A program made the translations under genes and the position numbers. DNA of 64,000 bases from UBA1672 sp963977495. Lineage in GTDB: Bacteria; Pseudomonadota; Alphaproteobacteria; Micavibrionales; Micavibrionaceae. The notes beneath the pieces are model-generated. The model saw only the letters and a list, made by a program, of their open reading frames with translations, made no database searches and was not told the origin of the DNA. Where the stretch lies: positions 496,001 to 560,000 of the forward strand of contig CAXBOT010000001.1 of assembly GCA_963977495.1 (NCBI GenBank), given 5' to 3'. Shown in pieces: positions 8,606-17,175 of the stretch (position 1 is its first letter; each line of letters starts with the position of its first letter).

Positions 8606-9480
8606 GTGGCTGTTGTGTCTTTCCAGCGGCGGTGTAGCCATATCCATTGTTCCGGCTTATCGCTGATCCATGTTTCGAGCAATGTGTGCGCCTCTTTTAT
8701 CACATCTTCAACAGGGCGCGGCTGATCGTCTTTATCAAATAATGCGAGCGGCGGATAGGGCGTCAGCTTAAACGAGCATCCAGAAAGACGTTGATTTTTA
8801 ACCGGCACCAACGGACATTTATATTTTTGACAGAGCTGTACGAAAATCGGGTTTGTCATGGCGGGCAGAGAGAAAAACGGCACGTCTATGCCCTCATTAT
8901 ATTTCTGGTCAATCAGAATACCTAATGCACCGCCCTTTCTAAGTGTTTGCAAAATGTCTTTGCCGCTTTCCCGTGATTTAGGAAATGCCACTAGGCGGCC
9001 ATTGAGCGTACGTGCCTTATCCAGAAGCTTAGCCGTCCATGGATTGTTGGGCGCGCGGTATGTCAGGGCGATTTTTTTATCATATTGCGTGAGCAGCGCC
9101 GTCGAATTAACTTCCCAATTGGCAAGGTGACCGCCAAAAAAGACGATGGGTTGCTGCGATTCCAGCAATGATGCCAATCGTCCCTTATTCTCAATAACGG
9201 TATGATCGCGGCTGATACGCTCCAGATGCGGGTATTCTGCGATAACGCGCCCCAGATTGTCCCACATACCAATGATGATCTCATTTTGTTTGTTTTCATC
9301 TATATCAGGCATCGCAAACGTAAGATTACGGCGCGCTTTTCTGTTTGTCGCGAGCTTCGGCCCAATGGTGCGCCCGATCCAACCGCCAATATTGGATGCT
9401 TTCTCAGGTGAGAGCGCACTAAAAAATGCGAATAAGATGTATAAAAGCGTGGCTTCTAAAAAATAGCGAAGTGTTTTCAT
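8602..9480 (-). CDS. Lipid A secondary acyltransferase (LpxL/LpxM family)
   Basis: This is a membrane-associated acyltransferase that adds a secondary acyl chain to lipid A (LpxL/HtrB family). The catalytic H-x4-E motif is in FFGGHLANWE. An N-terminal hydrophobic segment (residues 8-22) is followed by GGWIGRTIGP, and TYRAPNNPW and DQKYNEGIDVPFF are also family features. At 292 residues it has normal length. The ATG lies one base past the lpxK stop, so it is the third gene of a waaA-lpxK-lpxL operon. The acyl chain and the exact acceptor cannot be read from the sequence. Confidence 0.9.
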   Translation of the reverse strand: MKTLRYFLEATLLYILFAFFSALSPEKASNIGGWIGRTIGPKLATNRKARRNLTFAMPDIDENKQNEIIIGMWDNLGRVIAEYPHLERISRDHTVIENKGRLASLLESQQPIVFFGGHLANWEVNSTALLTQYDKKIALTYRAPNNPWTAKLLDKARTLNGRLVAFPKSRESGKDILQTLRKGGALGILIDQKYNEGIDVPFFSLPAMTNPIFVQLCQKYKCPLVPVKNQRLSGCSFKLTPYPPLALFDKDDQPRPVEDVIKEAHTLLETWISDKPEQWIWLHRRWKDTTAT

Positions 9481-9481
9481 T

Positions 9482-10522
9482 TTATTGCTCTTTCAAAGCC
9501 CCCAGCTTACCTGTTAGGAAGGTAAGCATTTCGGATTCATCATGCAATGCTAAGTGAACGGGCAGGGTGGTGACTTCTTTTCTAAACGCGTCAGGCACAC
9601 GTACATAATCTTTTTCCGTCGTAATGAGTGTGGCATTGTTTTGCGCGGCGCGTGTTCTTAATCGGTCTAAATCATCGTGATCATAGCTATGGTGATCAGG
9701 AAAAGATTGGTGGTCAACAATATTCAGGTCCATAGCGCGCAAAGTATCATAAAACTTCTTAGGATAGCCAAGGCCGCAAAATGCGAAATAAGCTTGCGCC
9801 GTGTCGAGTGCATGATCGGCGTCCGGTTGAATGCTGGCCTTAAAAACAGGTAAGTCGGCGGGCAATTGCTGCTGGATATTGCGTTCATCCTCACCAATGA
9901 GAATAACGCCGTCAATGCGCGGCAGGGCAAAATCAAGAGGCTCACGCAAAGGGCCGGAAGGCAGGGTCTTACCATTACCAAATCCCATTTTTCCATTCAC
10001 AACGATGAACGAGATATCTTTTTTCAAAGACATATTTTGCAAACCATCATCCATCAGAATGCAATCCGCATCAAGGTCATGGGCATGGCATGCACCATCA
10101 TAACGATCTCTGGAAATGATGGTATTTGAATGCTTTAAGAGCACTAACGGTTCATCACCTACGGCGTTTGCATCATCATGAACCGTTATGCGTCTTGGGC
10201 CTGTTTCATGACCGCCATAGCCGCGCGTCAAAAAATAGGGGTTTTTGAAAAGCTTATGCTTTTTTATAAGCGCATTTAGGGCAATGCAGGTTGGTGTCTT
10301 GCCACTGCCACCGACACTCAGATTACCAACACAAATAACGGGAATAGGCACAGCGGCGGTTTGTGTACGCTTTAACTTTATGCGGTGGGCAAATTGGTAC
10401 AATGTACCAAAGGGCGCGAGTAGAATTTCTTCCACTGATGGGGCTGCGCTATTTGCCCTATACCAGAATTCAGGCGTTGTGCGTGGCATAATGTTTGGTC
10501 TTTTCAAGCTGCGTTGTGTCAT
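9482..10522 (-). CDS. lpxK: Tetraacyldisaccharide 4'-kinase
   Basis: LpxK phosphorylates the 4' position of the lipid A disaccharide at the inner membrane. The Walker A motif is in CVGNLSVGGSGKTP, followed by FLTRGYGG, GDEPLVLLK, the DDG stretch ILMDDGLQN, and FCGLGYPKKFYDTL near the end. An ATG at 10522 has an AGGA ribosome binding site at good spacing. A later ATG at 10489 gives MPRTTPEFWYR, which fits the usual family N-terminus and is a real alternative. The start lies inside the end of waaA, so the two are translationally coupled. Confidence 0.93.
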   Translation of the reverse strand: MTQRSLKRPNIMPRTTPEFWYRANSAAPSVEEILLAPFGTLYQFAHRIKLKRTQTAAVPIPVICVGNLSVGGSGKTPTCIALNALIKKHKLFKNPYFLTRGYGGHETGPRRITVHDDANAVGDEPLVLLKHSNTIISRDRYDGACHAHDLDADCILMDDGLQNMSLKKDISFIVVNGKMGFGNGKTLPSGPLREPLDFALPRIDGVILIGEDERNIQQQLPADLPVFKASIQPDADHALDTAQAYFAFCGLGYPKKFYDTLRAMDLNIVDHQSFPDHHSYDHDDLDRLRTRAAQNNATLITTEKDYVRVPDAFRKEVTTLPVHLALHDESEMLTFLTGKLGALKEQ

Positions 10523-11816
10523 CAGTATCCTGTAACACGAAAAGCAACGGTTCAATTTCTTTCATAACACGATCTATAACACCTGTTTTGGCTTTGGAAA
10601 AGGTTCTGCCATTTTCCTGCAAGGTTTTGAGTTTGTGTTCATTCTCAAACAATGATTTTAACGCGTCATATAACGCATTTTCATCTTTGAGCGATAGAGC
10701 GGCGCTGTGCTGATTCATTTCATCATAAATAGGTTGAAGGTTTTGAATATGTTGGCCGTGAATAACACCGCACCCCATTTGCGCGGCTTCAATCGGGTTA
10801 TGACCGCCGCCGCCATCATCACTTAATGATCGACCAATGCAGGCAATCGGGGATAATTGGTATAATAACCCCAATTCACCAAGTGTATCGGCAATGTAAA
10901 TATCATCATCAGATTTAGGGAGGTTTTTCTGTTCGCCGCGATATGTTGTTTTAAGGTTGAAAGTGTCGCATTCTTTTTGAATATCATGGCGGCGTTCAGG
11001 GTGGCGCGGCACGATGATGGTCAACAAATCTGGGATATCTTGCTTTAATTTAATATGGATATCATGCGCGATGCGTTCTTCACCCGCATGAGTACTGGCG
11101 TAAAGCCATATACGTTTATCCTGACAGCTTTCTTTTAACTGGTTCAAATAACCTTTATTGAATGTCAGAGGCTGCGCGCTGTATTTTAAGTTATCCGTTG
11201 TTATTGTGTTGCGCGCGCCGAGTTTATCGAAACACTGTTTTTCTTTGTCTGTTTGGCACAAAACCATGTCAAATGTAGATAACGTGGAGCGCGCTAATGA
11301 AGAGAGACGTTTCCATGATCGGAAGGATTTAGATGACATACGGGCATTGACCAGCGCAGAGGGAATCGCTCTGCCCTTAATTTGGTGGAGCATATTTGGC
11401 CATAATTCCGATTCCATCCAAATTACGGCATCGGGGTTCCAGTGATCTAAAAAGCGCTTAACCCATGTGGGGTGATCAAGAGGATAGAATTGGTGAAAAG
11501 CATTGTGTGGAAGGCGATCTTCCATCAGATGGGCTGATGTTAATGTGCCAGTTGTGACGAGGATTGGAAGGTCGGGTATATGTTTTTGAATATGCTCGAT
11601 CAATATGAGAGCAGATTGAGCCTCACCGACGCTCGCGCCATGTATCCACAAAAGTTTCCCTTTTGGTCTGTTTCGGGAGGTGATTCCTCTTTTCTCTGAA
11701 TAGCGCGCGCGCGATTCCTTACCGATTGTACAACGTCGCTTTAAAAGCAATGAAAGGAAAGGCGCTGCGGGGTAGGTTAGCAGCTTATATAACGCGTACA
11801 TGCCAATCCCCGACAA
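10470..11816 (-). CDS. waaA: 3-deoxy-D-manno-octulosonic acid (Kdo) transferase
   Basis: WaaA moves Kdo from CMP-Kdo to lipid IVA, the first step of core oligosaccharide assembly. It is a GT-B glycosyltransferase. Visible are the N-terminal hydrophobic anchor (YALYKLLTYPAAPFLSLLL), LLWIHGASVGEAQSA with the conserved Glu, LPILVTTGTLTSA, YPLDHPTWVKRFLDHWNPD, and GGGGHNPIEAAQMGC in the sugar-nucleotide domain. At 448 residues it is full length. It is the first gene of the lipid A operon. Confidence 0.95.
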   Translation of the reverse strand: MSGIGMYALYKLLTYPAAPFLSLLLKRRCTIGKESRARYSEKRGITSRNRPKGKLLWIHGASVGEAQSALILIEHIQKHIPDLPILVTTGTLTSAHLMEDRLPHNAFHQFYPLDHPTWVKRFLDHWNPDAVIWMESELWPNMLHQIKGRAIPSALVNARMSSKSFRSWKRLSSLARSTLSTFDMVLCQTDKEKQCFDKLGARNTITTDNLKYSAQPLTFNKGYLNQLKESCQDKRIWLYASTHAGEERIAHDIHIKLKQDIPDLLTIIVPRHPERRHDIQKECDTFNLKTTYRGEQKNLPKSDDDIYIADTLGELGLLYQLSPIACIGRSLSDDGGGGHNPIEAAQMGCGVIHGQHIQNLQPIYDEMNQHSAALSLKDENALYDALKSLFENEHKLKTLQENGRTFSKAKTGVIDRVMKEIEPLLFVLQDTDDTTQLEKTKHYATHNA

Positions 11817-11878
11817 ATATTAAAGATTCTGATTAAGAGAATAATCTATTTTTCAAAACGACAGAAGATTTACGGATT

Positions 11879-12796
11879 TTAACGTCCGTAACATCCTGCT
11901 GCTGCTGCGCCAAGACCGACAGCAAGCGGATCTGAACCACCAGGGTGATAACGACAACCAGGTTGCAAGCAAACGAATTCTTCATAATCATTCAACGCAT
12001 AGCCAGAGCGAACAACACGCACACCTGTTGGTACGGGTGCACCTGAACACGGACAGTTGGTACCGCTACAGTCTTGTGGATCTGTTAATGTGAAATATGT
12101 TTGCACAGGATCATTAGCCCAAGGCGCAGACGTTAAGGCCGATGCCAAATTGTTTGTCCAGTTTGTATTGATAGGAGTACAGGCCGTTGGCAGTACACGT
12201 TTATCAGCAGCTGTCGCATATTCAGCGAAACTAAAGAACCCGTCTGTTGTGTTGTTTGAAACGAAATTGATACATTTTGCAGCATTCCATACGCGTGACA
12301 TGATATCACAGCTATATGGTGTGCCGTTTGTTATCGCTCTCGGCTGGTGATTAATACCGGCTCCTGCTGTGTGACCGGCAAGCAGGTTGTACCCACCGCT
12401 TGATTTACTACCGAAATTGTTATTGATGTAAGCAATCAAAGATGTGCCGACGAGATTTTGGAGAGCGTTATCCATGCTTGTGCTGCTAAGCGGGCTACCG
12501 TAGGAAGATGTTTCACTGAGCATTTCATCAGCGTGGTCGGCCAGTTCACGGACAAGTCTGTCAAAACAGGTATATTCAAAAACGCTATCTGGCTTCAAAA
12601 TAATATTTTGATTCTGTGTGATTTCACGTTGTGCTTCGAGCCATGCACGTGCGGAAAGTGATTCATAGTAAAGGGCATCACATGGTGTTGATGCTATGAC
12701 AGTTGCTGCATTGGCTGCAGGAACCAAGATCAGAAAAGAGAATGCAAAAAGTAACGTTGTGCGAAACTTTAAAAGCCTGTTGTTTAATTTCATCAT
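11879..12796 (-). CDS. Secreted Cys-rich orphan protein, paralog of the next gene
   Basis: I do not recognise the family. A Sec signal peptide precedes ANAATVIAS. The mature part has regularly spaced cysteines. It shares its plan with the upstream gene at 12871-14223: KPDSV-x-EYTCFD near residue 80, a VWN-x-AKCI-x-F stretch in the middle, and a C-terminal CxxPGCxYxP motif. This points to a tandem duplication of a periplasmic or secreted Cys-rich protein. An ATG at 12796 has AAGGA close before it; a GTG at 12811 is the alternative. A TTACGGA/TCCGTAA inverted repeat (11870-11891) encloses the stop codon. Confidence 0.7.
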   Translation of the reverse strand: MMKLNNRLLKFRTTLLFAFSFLILVPAANAATVIASTPCDALYYESLSARAWLEAQREITQNQNIILKPDSVFEYTCFDRLVRELADHADEMLSETSSYGSPLSSTSMDNALQNLVGTSLIAYINNNFGSKSSGGYNLLAGHTAGAGINHQPRAITNGTPYSCDIMSRVWNAAKCINFVSNNTTDGFFSFAEYATAADKRVLPTACTPINTNWTNNLASALTSAPWANDPVQTYFTLTDPQDCSGTNCPCSGAPVPTGVRVVRSGYALNDYEEFVCLQPGCRYHPGGSDPLAVGLGAAAAGCYGR

Positions 12797-12870
12797 CTTA
12801 TCCTTTGTCACTCTTCCTTTTAACTCTTACATTCTACACAAATATACAATCCCAAAGCAAATAGCTTTTG

Positions 12871-14223
12871 TTAATACGGTAAGCATGCCCCCGCTGGTGT
12901 GCTTGCCGGAACAGGCCCGTTTGTAACGTAGGGCACTTTTACCGGTCTGTAATAACATCCGGGGTTTGTACAAATATATTCATAGTGAAGGCGCGGTGTT
13001 CTTTGCACAATATTCACAAGACCAACTCCAGCGCCAATTGCATTGATATATTCATATGTCACAACGGGAACACCAGTTGGTATCGGATCAGAACAATCGG
13101 TGATAACGCCGCTTGTGCTACCGCCTGTACCAGGGATATAGGTACCGATAGGAGTCTGAAGACCTAATATCATTTCATCATAAAGCTTCATCGTGTCGAA
13201 TATGGAATATGCATTAAGGTTGGCACCATCATCACAGTTATTCGCAATGCGAATCAAATCATTTGAAAAGTCCGTGTTAACACCTGAAACCACTGCAGCT
13301 GACGCGGGGCAGGGGTTCATAATACTTGTTGAAGACGTGCTTGATCCGGGGGTTGTGCTGTCTAGTTTTGTTGAATTGGTTCCGGCTTCGACTGCGTCGC
13401 TTGCACTAAAACCAGCGGAACATTCAACGGGAATAGAGCGTGGGTCGGCGTTAACCAAATCCTCAAAAGTTCTGAAACGATCATCTTCTTCGAAATCAAT
13501 ACATTTTGCGATATTCCACACAGTACTCATGTGTGAACAGTTATAACTGCCTGAACCAATGTCGGATGTGTCCAAGTCATTATCAATTGTTGTGGCTTCA
13601 CCAAGGTAGGTGTGGCTGAAATTATTATCGATATATGTTTGGAGTGTCGGAAATAAAAGCGGCTCTAATACGTTATCAAGATGATCGTCAGGAAAAACAA
13701 CATTAATGGTGACGCTTTGAGGGGATACAACGTTTTCACCACTACCGTCAGGGCAAGTCGGCGGGCGTCCGGATGATGCTGTATCATCACCTGTGGATAA
13801 GCAGACTTCATGGTCTTCCCAAGTCGTTGATTCTGAAAAAATAGGCCCTGCGTGTTCTGCGGCAACGGAAACCCATTGATCAAAACAAGTATATTCAAGG
13901 ACGCTGTCAGGTTTGTGAATGATTTGCTCACTCATAATAACTTCGCGACTGGCGTTCATGAAGGCCTGACTGTAAATCTGGTTCATGAAATTACCGTCAC
14001 AGGCGCTTGTGGTCGTGCCTGTTGTATTTGCGTGCGGCGGCGCTGTACCGGTCTTTGGGCCGTTGATCGCGGCATCGGTGCCGGAGGTCAAATCATTATA
14101 TATGTCGTAATCTGTACAAGGGATACCAGGAGAGCAAGCTGCGTGAACACTGACCGCCGGAAATATAGCGATCATTATAAAAGAAAACAAAAAAGTTAAT
14201 TTATTCCCTGATTTTTTCAGCAC
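12871..14223 (-). CDS. Secreted Cys-rich orphan protein, larger paralog
   Basis: Hypothetical protein of about 450 residues with a signal peptide (NKLTFLFSFIMIAIFPAVSVHA). It shares the landmarks of the following gene: IIHKPDSVLEYTCFD, STVWNIAKCIDF and CTNPGCYYRP. Low-complexity Ser/Thr and Gly stretches (around TTPGSSTSSTS and GTGGSTSG) look like linkers. The frame is open back to 14286, but that would run deep into the preceding gene. The GTG at 14223, eight bases after that gene's stop with TAGG seven bases upstream, is the better start. It is probably co-transcribed with both neighbours. Confidence 0.68.
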   Translation of the reverse strand: MLKKSGNKLTFLFSFIMIAIFPAVSVHAACSPGIPCTDYDIYNDLTSGTDAAINGPKTGTAPPHANTTGTTTSACDGNFMNQIYSQAFMNASREVIMSEQIIHKPDSVLEYTCFDQWVSVAAEHAGPIFSESTTWEDHEVCLSTGDDTASSGRPPTCPDGSGENVVSPQSVTINVVFPDDHLDNVLEPLLFPTLQTYIDNNFSHTYLGEATTIDNDLDTSDIGSGSYNCSHMSTVWNIAKCIDFEEDDRFRTFEDLVNADPRSIPVECSAGFSASDAVEAGTNSTKLDSTTPGSSTSSTSIMNPCPASAAVVSGVNTDFSNDLIRIANNCDDGANLNAYSIFDTMKLYDEMILGLQTPIGTYIPGTGGSTSGVITDCSDPIPTGVPVVTYEYINAIGAGVGLVNIVQRTPRLHYEYICTNPGCYYRPVKVPYVTNGPVPASTPAGACLPY

Positions 14224-14231
14224 AATAATGC

Positions 14232-14714
14232 CTAATCCTTTGTTTGTTGTTCGACTATTATATACAGCTTTTCCTTGGGCGACCACATATATATGTCGAA
14301 ATTATAATCATTTAGTTCATTTTTGAACGCGAGCAAATTCTTGATACCGTAAGAAGACTTGCTATCAACCATCAATCTCCGCGCGCGTATTTTTGATAAT
14401 AGCAGGATTCTATCACGTTTTTCAGCAATTATTATGTGTGTGCAGTCATTTTCTTCAAGATTGCAAGATTTTCGCCTTAAAATATGCTCTTGAACACCGT
14501 CACCATTAAGGTCAAAGCTGGCGATACTAAACTGGGAAGAATCTGTATTATATTGCTCTTTTAGAAAGCCATCGATCTGAAAGCGCAGTGATGTGCTGAT
14601 GTCATCACTATATTTTAAGGGGGTTATCGCGTGAGCATAACCAAACGGAAAAACAACACAAGCAATTGTGAAGTAGCATATACAAAGTATGTATTTTAAC
14701 TGAAGTTTGGTCAT
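14232..14714 (-). CDS. Secreted hypothetical protein with a DxNGDG loop
   Basis: This 160-residue protein has a signal peptide ending near GYAHA. FDLNGDGVQEHILR resembles the calcium-binding DxNxDG loops found in FG-GAP and EF-hand-like exported proteins. Two cysteines (NLEENDC region) could form a disulfide. No enzyme motif is seen. It is the first of three minus-strand genes for exported proteins. The function is unknown. Confidence 0.65.
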   Translation of the reverse strand: MTKLQLKYILCICYFTIACVVFPFGYAHAITPLKYSDDISTSLRFQIDGFLKEQYNTDSSQFSIASFDLNGDGVQEHILRRKSCNLEENDCTHIIIAEKRDRILLLSKIRARRLMVDSKSSYGIKNLLAFKNELNDYNFDIYMWSPKEKLYIIVEQQTKD

Positions 14715-14762
14715 GTCACGAAATTATAGCAATTTAATGCATCGTTGTAAAAAAACGAATTT

Positions 14763-14978
14763 TTAAACAAGATCGATGTCCAAGATCGCCATATCGAAAT
14801 TATAAGATGTTTCGCCTTCATCTTCTATTTTATAAAGAACACCGATAAATTCGCCGTCCATCATAACTTCGATAGAATCTTCTGTCTTTTCACGTTTTTT
14901 GACAGTCACGCCCGAACATTTAAATACGCGCTCAATATAGGACTTTAATTGTGACATTTCTTCTGCGCTAAAACTCAT
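14763..14978 (-). CDS. DUF3126 family protein
   Basis: A small conserved alphaproteobacterial protein of unknown function. MSFSAEEMSQLKSYIERVF, then EVMMDGEFIGVLYK and the C-terminal YNFDMAILDIDLV, are the hallmark of the family. The frame is open much further upstream, but the ATG at 14978 with AAGGAAAGAGTC before it gives the 71-residue length expected. It follows the acyltransferase gene by 19 bases and may be in its operon. Confidence 0.85.
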   Translation of the reverse strand: MSFSAEEMSQLKSYIERVFKCSGVTVKKREKTEDSIEVMMDGEFIGVLYKIEDEGETSYNFDMAILDIDLV

Positions 14979-14997
14979 GACTCTTTCCTTGATGTTA

Positions 14998-15768
14998 TTA
15001 TTGTGAATCCAGTCCCTTGGATACGGTGTTATAGCATGCTTTGGCAAGTGTTTTTCGGTCAGAAAAATCTGATGCATTAAGTGGCGGGTGAAAAGTAAGC
15101 GATATAACAGCGCCCTTATTGCGTGCAAATCGCCACAAATGTTTGTCTAGCGGTGTATCCATATCAATGTGCCATGAGTATAAGTCACGATCATCTTGGG
15201 TGTGGATTTGTTTCTGATTAACTGTTTCCATGCGCAAAGTCACAGGCTGCACTTTTATACCGCGGAGGTTTTCTTTCATTGCGATTGAAAACAGGCTTGA
15301 TTTAAAAAGGCGCACTTCGCGGCCATCCGTTGATGTGCCCTCGGGGAAAATAATCAGGCTTTTGCCGTCATTAAGCATGGAATCGAGTGCATGTTTTTCT
15401 TTTTTTACATCTTCACGGGAACGGCTGATAAATGCCGTTTGCTGTAATTTTGATAAAAAACCAAAAACCGGCCAGGAGGCGACGTCTTTTTTTGCAACGA
15501 ATGAAGCGCGAAGGATGCTGCCGATTGCAGGAATGTCCAGATATGACACATGGTTGGACATATAAATGGTTTGGCTGTCAGTATAGGGCGTACCATTGAC
15601 GCGTACAGTAATGCGAAAAATGGAACAAACGATTTTTTGCCAAAGCCACGGCAAAATATATGCGGCGTTTTCTTTGCAAAATAGCATAAGTATCAACTGC
15701 GCCGGTACAATGAAGACGCATAGCGAGATAAATAGAAAAAATTTGAAACAGGCAATTAGAAATCTCAT
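14998..15768 (-). CDS. PlsC-type 1-acyl-glycerol/lyso-ornithine-lipid acyltransferase
   Basis: A membrane acyltransferase of the PlsC/OlsA family. The N-terminal membrane helix (FKFFLFISLCVFIVPAQLILML) is followed by the H-x4-D motif in MSNHVSYLDIP and the substrate motif FPEGTSTDGREV. It lies 11 bases after an OlsB-like gene, which argues that it adds the second acyl chain to lyso-ornithine lipid (OlsA role) rather than, or besides, making phosphatidic acid. The ATG at 15768 (MRFLIACF) is preferred because earlier codons fall inside the upstream gene. OlsA versus PlsC cannot be settled from sequence alone. Confidence 0.85.
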   Translation of the reverse strand: MRFLIACFKFFLFISLCVFIVPAQLILMLFCKENAAYILPWLWQKIVCSIFRITVRVNGTPYTDSQTIYMSNHVSYLDIPAIGSILRASFVAKKDVASWPVFGFLSKLQQTAFISRSREDVKKEKHALDSMLNDGKSLIIFPEGTSTDGREVRLFKSSLFSIAMKENLRGIKVQPVTLRMETVNQKQIHTQDDRDLYSWHIDMDTPLDKHLWRFARNKGAVISLTFHPPLNASDFSDRKTLAKACYNTVSKGLDSQ

Positions 15769-15779
15769 ATCACAGGCTT

Positions 15780-16610
15780 TTATGTTTCCGTGGGTTGACC
15801 GGGCATGGTTTTTTGTATCCGGCGCTCGTAATATTTGCGGTAGCGATCTGTCATCAGGCTGGTTTGCACAACGATACAAACATCAATGGTGTTAAATTGC
15901 GGATCAATCACCGCGCCATCACCGATTGTCGCGCCCAAACGAAGGTAGCCTTTAATCAGTGGGGGCAGGGAGGCGAATAAGCGGCGCTCATTCAGGCTTT
16001 CCTTGCTGTGGATATTCATATCAACGCGCAAATCTTTGATGGCGACAGGGCTTATATCTGCGGGCGTCGCGTGAAAGTGGTGGAGGTAGGAAAGTTGCTG
16101 CGATATTGAATCAACATTATTTCCCTGAAAGCTCGCGCAGCCAAAGAGCAGATCAATATTGTGCTGGGTGATGTAATCGGCAATGCCTTGCCACAACATA
16201 TTTAAAATCGGCTTTGTTCTATAATCGGCAAGAACGCAGGAGCGCCCAAGCTCTAAAAGGAAATTATCACTGGCGATGAGGTTGCTGAGGTCATATTCGG
16301 TGCTCGAATAAAAACGTCCATGCTGATCGGCAATGTTCTGTCGTAATAATCTGTATGTGCCAACGATTTTTTCGGACTTTTTCGTCGGATCTTTCGCCAC
16401 CACAATCAGGTGGTCTGTGATGTCATCAAATTCATCAAAGTCCCTTTTTTGGGCGCGCATTGCGTCTGTAGGTTTTGCGCCATACTCGTCATAAAAAACC
16501 TGATAGCGCAGTTTTTGTGCTTGCTCGATTTCTTCGGGAGTGACGGCCAGACGGACATGAGCCTCTTGCGCTGTGACTTTGTCGACATCAAGGCCGGAGG
16601 AATTTAGCAT
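15780..16610 (-). CDS. olsB: OlsB-like ornithine-acyl-ACP N-acyltransferase (GNAT)
   Basis: OlsB-type proteins transfer a 3-hydroxyacyl chain from acyl carrier protein to ornithine, giving lyso-ornithine lipid. The N-terminal GNAT region fits: LRYQVFYDEYGA, FDDITDHLIVV, IVGTYRLLRQ, then FLLELGRSCVLADYRTKPILNMLWQGI and LLFGCASFQG. At 276 residues the length is usual. The acyltransferase gene follows at 11 bases, giving an olsB-olsA order. Ornithine lipids are phosphorus-free membrane lipids common in alphaproteobacteria. Confidence 0.85.
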   Translation of the reverse strand: MLNSSGLDVDKVTAQEAHVRLAVTPEEIEQAQKLRYQVFYDEYGAKPTDAMRAQKRDFDEFDDITDHLIVVAKDPTKKSEKIVGTYRLLRQNIADQHGRFYSSTEYDLSNLIASDNFLLELGRSCVLADYRTKPILNMLWQGIADYITQHNIDLLFGCASFQGNNVDSISQQLSYLHHFHATPADISPVAIKDLRVDMNIHSKESLNERRLFASLPPLIKGYLRLGATIGDGAVIDPQFNTIDVCIVVQTSLMTDRYRKYYERRIQKTMPGQPTET

Positions 16611-16719
16611 ATTGGTTTAATCCCGTGATGTGTGCTTTATATATTATGACTTGTCAGAGTATACTATATTTCATAGATGTACATAGTCATAGTTTTACAC
16701 ATTTTATAAGGGTTTTTTC

Positions 16720-17175
16720 ATGGTTTCAGTCCTTTTTGTTTGTACGGGAAATATCTGTAGATCACCAACCGCCGAGGCTTTATTCAGGGATAGGGTGAAG
16801 GCAAAGGGCATTGATGCATTATATGATTCTGCCGGAACATTCGGGTATCATATTGGCGAACCGCCCGATCATCGCGCAATAGAAGCCGCGCGCGCGCATG
16901 GTATTGAAATGAGCGATCTAAAGGGGCGTAAAATCAGCAATGATGATTTTGATAAATTTGATTACTTGATTGCGATGGATAAAGGGCATGAGCGCACTAT
17001 GCGCCGCATGATTGATGAAAAGTACCACGGGAAAATTAAACTGTTTCTGGATTATCACGATAAATATCGCGGAATGGATATACCTGACCCGTATTATGGT
17101 GATCGCGAAGGGTTTAAGAAAACATTCTCTCTTATAGAAGAGGGCGTAGATTCTCTGGTAGATAAGCTGTTTTAG
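16720..17175 (+). CDS. Low-molecular-weight protein tyrosine phosphatase
   Basis: A cysteine-dependent phosphatase of 151 residues. The phosphate loop C-x5-R is in FVCTGNICRSPTAEALF (Cys8, Arg14), and the general acid is the Asp of DPYYGD. The middle has SDLKGRKIS and YLIAMDKGHE, as in the family. AAGGG stands before the ATG. The 3' end overlaps the convergent gene by four bases. It could act on phosphotyrosine proteins, often exopolysaccharide regulators, but no such partner is seen nearby. Confidence 0.93.
   Translation: MVSVLFVCTGNICRSPTAEALFRDRVKAKGIDALYDSAGTFGYHIGEPPDHRAIEAARAHGIEMSDLKGRKISNDDFDKFDYLIAMDKGHERTMRRMIDEKYHGKIKLFLDYHDKYRGMDIPDPYYGDREGFKKTFSLIEEGVDSLVDKLF

Noticed and set aside
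14979..15128. Longer start for the DUF3126 protein
   Set aside because: It would lie inside the acyltransferase gene and exceed the family length, while the ATG at 14978 has a strong ribosome binding site.
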